This document shows positions 39,315 to 42,359 of a DNA stretch of 42,359 nucleotides, piece by piece. The first letter of the stretch is position 1. Every line of letters starts with the position of its first letter. The notes under the pieces were generated by a model. The model ran no database searches, was not told where the DNA came from, and worked only from the letters and a program-made list of their open reading frames with translations. A program made the position numbers and the translations under genes. The stretch is taken from contig JAPZRU010000030.1 of NCBI GenBank assembly GCA_027531255.1, positions 1 through 42,359 of the forward strand. The letters run 5' to 3'. The stretch comes from Steroidobacteraceae bacterium. Its GTDB lineage: Bacteria; Pseudomonadota; Gammaproteobacteria; Steroidobacterales; Steroidobacteraceae.

Positions 39315-40165
39315 GCGTGGGCTGCTGCGTCGTGCGCGCCCTCCCACCGTCGCCAGACCGGCACGAGGGCCGAAGAGAGCTTAGCCAAACGTCCAGGGCG
39401 ATGCCACGGCAGCGCCGGGTCGTGGCAGTCCGAGCCCGCCGAGGCCTCGAGCCCCGCGCGCAGCGCGAGCCCGGTCGCCGTCTCCACCTGGTGCGGCGCG
39501 ACACCGCCGACCGCGACTTCGAGCGCGGTGCCGCCGAGGGCCTTGAACTCCGCGGCGAGCTGCCGGCGCTGGCCGGCCGAGAGCGTGTAGCGCAGCGGAT
39601 GCGCGAGCACCGCGACCCCGCCCGCGGCCACGATCGCCTGCACCGTGGCGCCGAGGTCGGGCCACTCGGCCGCGACGTCGCCCGGCTTGCCGCGGCCGAG
39701 CCAGCGTTCGAACGCGCGGCCCGGGTCGGCGCAGACGCCGAGTTCCACCAGCGCCCGCGCGAAATGCGTGCGCGTGGGCAGCGGGTGGGCGCTCACGACG
39801 CGGTAAGCCGCGGTGCCGGGTGCGCCGGCGCGGTCCAGCCGATCGCGGATCCGTTCGGCCCGTTCGCGCCGCGCGCGGGTGCGCTGCTCGATCGCCCGGA
39901 CCAGCGGCGCCGCGGTCGGGTCCACGCCGAGCCCCACCACGTGCAGGCCGCGACCGCGCCAGGCGGCCGACAGCTCGAGTCCGGGCACGAGGGTCGTGCC
40001 GTGCGCGCGCGCCGCGTGCGCGGCTTCCTCGAGCCCGTCGACGGTGTCGTGATCGGTGAGCGCGAAGAGGCGCACGCCGCAGCTCGCGACGAAGGCGACG
40101 AGATCGGCGGGCGCGAGCACGCCGTCGGAGCGGTTCGAGTGCAGGTGGAGGTCGACCGCGCTCAC
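39311..40165 (-). CDS. PHP-domain phosphatase (RNase AM / TrpH-like)
   Basis: A 284-residue metal-dependent PHP phosphoesterase. Metal-binding motifs are visible: DLHLHSNRSDG (H7, H9, D14), LTDHDT (D38, H39, D40), an ELSA region, a late AHPLRY and the final SDCHD. This matches the YciV/TrpH group, known to remove the 3'-phosphate of 3',5'-bisphosphonucleotides (pAp to AMP) and to trim RNA 5' ends. It overlaps DUF3301 upstream (ATGA) and DUF465 downstream (ATGA). Together with cysQ in the same operon, it points to pAp and short-RNA breakdown. Confidence 0.9.
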   Translation of the reverse strand: MSAVDLHLHSNRSDGVLAPADLVAFVASCGVRLFALTDHDTVDGLEEAAHAARAHGTTLVPGLELSAAWRGRGLHVVGLGVDPTAAPLVRAIEQRTRARRERAERIRDRLDRAGAPGTAAYRVVSAHPLPTRTHFARALVELGVCADPGRAFERWLGRGKPGDVAAEWPDLGATVQAIVAAGGVAVLAHPLRYTLSAGQRRQLAAEFKALGGTALEVAVGGVAPHQVETATGLALRAGLEASAGSDCHDPALPWHRPGRLAKLSSALVPVWRRWEGAHDAAAHA

Positions 40166-40494
40166 GGCGAGGCGCCCGGCACGAGCGTGGGGCCGAGGCC
40201 GACGAGCTCGACCTCGCGCCCGTGCAGCACCACGAAGCCCTGGTGGCGCGTCAGGCCGTCGTCCGTGTAGTCGAATACGTAGGTGCGCCGAAGCGCGAAG
40301 CGGCCCTCGGCGTCGCGCGCCGGGGCCACGCGCTGGAACGCGACGGTGCCGTCGAGGAACTGCACGTTCTCACGCTGGCAGGCACGCTGCGCGGCGACGT
40401 TGGCGCGGTCGCGCGCTTCCACCGACGAGCGCCACCAGAGCGCGACGAGGCCGCCGGCGAGCGCGAGGAACAGCAGGCCGAAGTCGTGCAGCAC
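40162..40494 (-). CDS. DUF3301 family membrane-anchored protein
   Basis: A 110-residue DUF3301 protein. One N-terminal membrane helix (about 5-22, FGLLFLALAGGLVALWW) is followed by RANVAAQRACQRENVQFLDGTVAFQRVAP and a closing YVFDYTDDGLTRHQGFVVLHGREVELVGL. The family is largely restricted to gammaproteobacteria and its role is unknown. It starts 4 nt after the cysQ stop and ends overlapping the PHP start by 4 nt, so it is an internal operon gene. Confidence 0.88.
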   Translation of the reverse strand: MLHDFGLLFLALAGGLVALWWRSSVEARDRANVAAQRACQRENVQFLDGTVAFQRVAPARDAEGRFALRRTYVFDYTDDGLTRHQGFVVLHGREVELVGLGPTLVPGASP

Positions 40495-40498
40495 GGCG

Positions 40499-41308
40499 CT
40501 ACAGCAGCGTGTGCCAGGCGCGCGAGGCGTCGGCGTAGCAGACGAAATCGGGGTTCAGCAGCGACTCGCGCGCGTTGTAGCGCAGCGCATCGCCGCCGCG
40601 CGTGACCACGGTGGCGCCCGCGGCCTCGGCGATCGCGTGGCCGGCGGCGGTGTCCCACTCCGAGGTCGGCCCGACGCGGGGGTACACGTCCGCCGCGCCC
40701 TCGGCGATCAGGCCGAACTTCAGCGCGCTGCCGGCCGGCCGCAGCTCGTGGGCACCGAGCCGCGTGAAGAAGCCGTCGAGCCGGTCGCCGCGGTGCGAGC
40801 GGCTGGCGACCACGCGCGGCGGCTGCGCCATCGGCACCTGCGCGCGGATCGGGTGCGCGTGGCCGTCGCGCTCCTGGCGGAACGCGCCGGCACCGCGGCA
40901 GCCGTAGTAGTCCACGCCGGTCACGGGCACGTGCAGCACGCCGAGCACCGGTTCGTGGCGCCGTACGAGCGCCACGTTCACGGTGAACTCGCCGCTGCGC
41001 TCGACGAACTCGCGCGTGCCGTCGAGCGGGTCGACGAGCCACAGCCACTCCCACGCACCGCGTTCGGCGAGCGGCGGGGCCGGCGATTCCTCGGAGATCA
41101 CCGGGATGCCGGGCGTCAGGCGCCCGAGCCCTGCGACGAGGATCCGGTGCGCGCGCAGATCCGCCTCGGTCAGCGGCGACCGGTCCGCCTTGTGCTGCAC
41201 CGTGAACGCGCCGGCGTAGACGCCGAGTATCGCCTCGCCGGCCTCGCGCGCGAGCGCGACGACGTCGGTGAGCAGCAGGTGCGGTGCGGGCGCGAGGGGC
41301 GGGGTCAC
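40499..41308 (-). CDS. cysQ: 3'(2'),5'-bisphosphate nucleotidase CysQ
   Basis: A 269-residue inositol-monophosphatase-type enzyme hydrolysing pAp (and PAPS) to AMP (or APS), relieving pAp build-up from sulfate assimilation and acyl-carrier-protein synthesis. Metal ligands are visible: ISEESP (E73, E74), DPLDGT (D93, D96) and the late WDTAAGHAI with the third Asp. Start is GTG at 41308, 26 bp from the divergent yrfG-like ATG. It is the first gene of the six-gene minus-strand operon. Together with the PHP phosphatase it gives two potential pAp-clearing enzymes. Confidence 0.93.
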   Translation of the reverse strand: MTPPLAPAPHLLLTDVVALAREAGEAILGVYAGAFTVQHKADRSPLTEADLRAHRILVAGLGRLTPGIPVISEESPAPPLAERGAWEWLWLVDPLDGTREFVERSGEFTVNVALVRRHEPVLGVLHVPVTGVDYYGCRGAGAFRQERDGHAHPIRAQVPMAQPPRVVASRSHRGDRLDGFFTRLGAHELRPAGSALKFGLIAEGAADVYPRVGPTSEWDTAAGHAIAEAAGATVVTRGGDALRYNARESLLNPDFVCYADASRAWHTLL

Positions 41309-41318
41309 TGGATGCGCG

Positions 41319-41328
41319 TTATATCATA
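41319..41328. promoter_or_regulatory. Shared divergent -10 region between cysQ and yrfG
   Basis: The only AT-rich stretch in the 26-bp gap is TTATATCATA. It reads TATCAT on the plus strand (41322-41327) and TATGAT on the minus strand (41328-41323), so one site could serve both directions. The spacing would put both transcription starts within about 0-10 nt of the start codons. No -35 boxes are visible. This is a prediction. Confidence 0.45.
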
Positions 41329-41334
41329 CGGGTC

Positions 41335-42003
41335 ATGACCGCCTGGGATGCCGAGCAGCTCGACTGGACCGCGATCGACACCGTGCTGCTCGACATGGAC
41401 GGCACGCTGCTCGATCTCGGCTTCGACAACTGGTTCTGGCAGGACTACGTGCCCGAGGTCTGGGGGCGCGAGCGCGGTCTCGCGAAGGACGCGGCGCTCG
41501 CCGCACTGGTGCCGCGCTTCGAGGCGGCGCGCGGCACCCTCGAGTGGTACTGCGTCGACCATTGGAGCCGGGAGTTCGGGCTCGACGTGCGCGAGCTGAA
41601 GCGCGGCGTGAAGGAGCGCGTCGCCTGGATCCCGGGCGCGGAAGCCTTCCTCGCGCGCCTCGCCGCGCTCGGCAAGCGGCGCGTGCTCGTCACGAACGCC
41701 CACCCGGAGACGCTCGCCATCAAGGACGCGCACGTCGATCTCGTGGGTCACCTCGACGCGGTGTACTCGACGCACGCCTTCGGGCTGCCCAAGGAGGACG
41801 TCGCGTTCTGGCCGCGCCTGCGGGCCGAGTGCCCGTTCGACCCGGCCCGCACGCTGTTCGTGGACGACAGCCTGCCCGTGCTGGCCGCGGCGCGGGACTA
41901 CGGGATCGCGTGGCTGCGTGCGGTGCGCCGCCCCGACCTGTCGCGGTCGGCGCGCGACACGCCCGGTTTCACGGGCGTGGATTCGGTCGCGGAGCTGGAG
42001 TGA
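41335..42003 (+). CDS. yrfG: YrfG-like HAD nucleotidase (GMP/IMP)
   Basis: A 222-residue HAD hydrolase. The nucleophile motif is LLDMDGTLLDL (D20, D22), and FGLPKEDVAFWPRL and LFVDDSLPVLAAAR are later motifs III and IV. The long NWFWQDYVPEVWG cap segment and LEWYCVDHWS are typical of the YrfG group, for which GMP/IMP 5'-nucleotidase activity is described. The open frame extends 17 codons upstream, but the ATG at 41335 is used because the cap-side N-terminus TAWDAEQLDW begins there. It diverges from cysQ. Confidence 0.88.
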   Translation: MTAWDAEQLDWTAIDTVLLDMDGTLLDLGFDNWFWQDYVPEVWGRERGLAKDAALAALVPRFEAARGTLEWYCVDHWSREFGLDVRELKRGVKERVAWIPGAEAFLARLAALGKRRVLVTNAHPETLAIKDAHVDLVGHLDAVYSTHAFGLPKEDVAFWPRLRAECPFDPARTLFVDDSLPVLAAARDYGIAWLRAVRRPDLSRSARDTPGFTGVDSVAELE

Positions 42004-42009
42004 GTACTG

Positions 42010-42068
42010 GCCCGGGCGGCCGGGCTGCATGATGCCGCGACCGCCTCGGTGCACGCCGACGCGGCGGT
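42010..42068. terminator. Hairpin region between convergent yrfG and the partial right-edge gene
   Basis: Two hairpins fill the gap: GCCCGG/CCGGGC with loop GCGG (42010-42025), then ACCGCC/GGCGGT with inner TCGG/CCGA (42040-42068). No U-tract is present. They could end both converging transcripts. Confidence 0.45.
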
Positions 42069-42072
42069 TCCT

Positions 42073-42359
42073 CTAGGCCAGCACCACCCACGCGACTGCC
42101 GCCGCCGCCGCGAGCGCGGCGCCGATCAGCAGCCAGCGACCGCGGCCCGGCGATTCGGTGCCGGCCGACGGCGTCGGGGCGCCTGACGCTGCCGCGGCCG
42201 CGCCGCTCTCGCCGGCGGCGCCCGCTCCACCCCGGCCGCCACGCCGGCGGCGACGCCGCTTGCGACGGCCCGGCTCCCCGGTCTCGCCCGCAACGCCCGG
42301 CGCGCCGGGGATGCCGGCGTCGGCGCGCGGGGCCTCGCCCGGCCGTGCCGCGCCGCCGG
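42073..42359 (-). CDS. C-terminal part of an Arg-rich, tail-anchored protein (5' end outside window)
   Basis: Not recognised. The minus-strand frame is open from the window edge to TAG at 42073-42075. The visible 94 residues have a Gly/Pro stretch with collagen-like GIPGAPGVAG character, a cluster GRRKRRRRRRGGRGG, a low-complexity Ala/Ser/Gly linker, and a final hydrophobic helix WLLIGAALAAAAAVAWVVLA right at the C-terminus. This looks like a tail-anchored membrane protein with a basic nucleic-acid- or lipid-binding linker. The N-terminal domain that would define the family is missing. Confidence 0.55.
   Translation of the reverse strand, partial: GGAARPGEAPRADAGIPGAPGVAGETGEPGRRKRRRRRRGGRGGAGAAGESGAAAAASGAPTPSAGTESPGRGRWLLIGAALAAAAAVAWVVLA

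Noticed and set aside
1-42359. tRNA, rRNA, riboswitch or insertion-sequence features
   Set aside because: No T-loop-like GGTTCGAxxCC with a matching acceptor stem, no rRNA-like segments, no recognisable riboswitch core, and no transposase or terminal inverted repeats were found by reading both strands.

Overview
The window is a very GC-rich bacterial chromosomal segment with dense genes and strong G/C preference at third codon positions. The gene content points to a gammaproteobacterium: PlsB, GreB, CysQ, a YrfG-type nucleotidase, DUF3301, DUF465, ArfB and a PHP/RNase AM-type phosphatase. The four-gene DUF1302/DUF1329/YCF48/RND cluster fits high-GC lineages near Steroidobacterales, Nevskiales or Xanthomonadales. 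That placement is an inference from gene content, not a phylogeny. The first ~194 bases are an implausible run of C and G that cuts off the end of speA, so the left edge looks like a contig-end artefact.

Left part (195-7603): biosynthetic arginine decarboxylase (speA), 3-mercaptopyruvate sulfurtransferase, homospermidine synthase, GreB, an orphan 64-residue protein with a good terminator, an MFS transporter, and the 3' remnant of a SAM methyltransferase. SpeA and homospermidine synthase suggest a homospermidine-based polyamine pool. Next (7654-14942) is a cell-envelope block: a LemA lipoprotein, two TPM-domain proteins, a LysM-like/L,D-transpeptidase lipoprotein, an M1 metallopeptidase and a GT4 glycosyltransferase. 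The lemA reading frame appears shifted at its 3' end.

Middle (15025-28916): a 55-residue coiled-coil-like protein, a beta-propeller remnant, a full-length contractile-tail sheath-like protein with no other phage or injection-system genes, and an ATP-grasp ligase 9 nt after it. These are followed by a fused ATP-dependent 5-oxoprolinase, an M48/TPR lipoprotein, a convergent cyclic-nucleotide-binding patatin phospholipase, and a tight run of an alkyltransferase-like protein, a YqiA-like esterase, a GIY-YIG protein and PlsB.

Right part (29123-36285): the four-gene module DUF1302 (predicted outer membrane), DUF1329 (LolA/LolB-like periplasmic), YCF48/BNR propeller and RND/MMPL transporter. This is a plausible but uncharacterised inner-to-outer-membrane trafficking system. 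It is followed by a decayed kinase/TPR sensor pseudogene carrying a 19-bp tandem duplication that breaks the frame.

The last block (37169-41308, minus strand) is a six-gene operon: cysQ, DUF3301, PHP phosphatase, DUF465, mscS-like, arfB. It diverges from a yrfG-like nucleotidase across only 26 bp, where both strands appear to share one -10 element. CysQ and the PHP enzyme can both act on 3',5'-bisphosphonucleotides, so this looks like a nucleotide/RNA clean-up locus. The right edge holds the C-terminus of an Arg-rich, tail-anchored protein. No tRNA, rRNA, CRISPR array or insertion sequence was seen.
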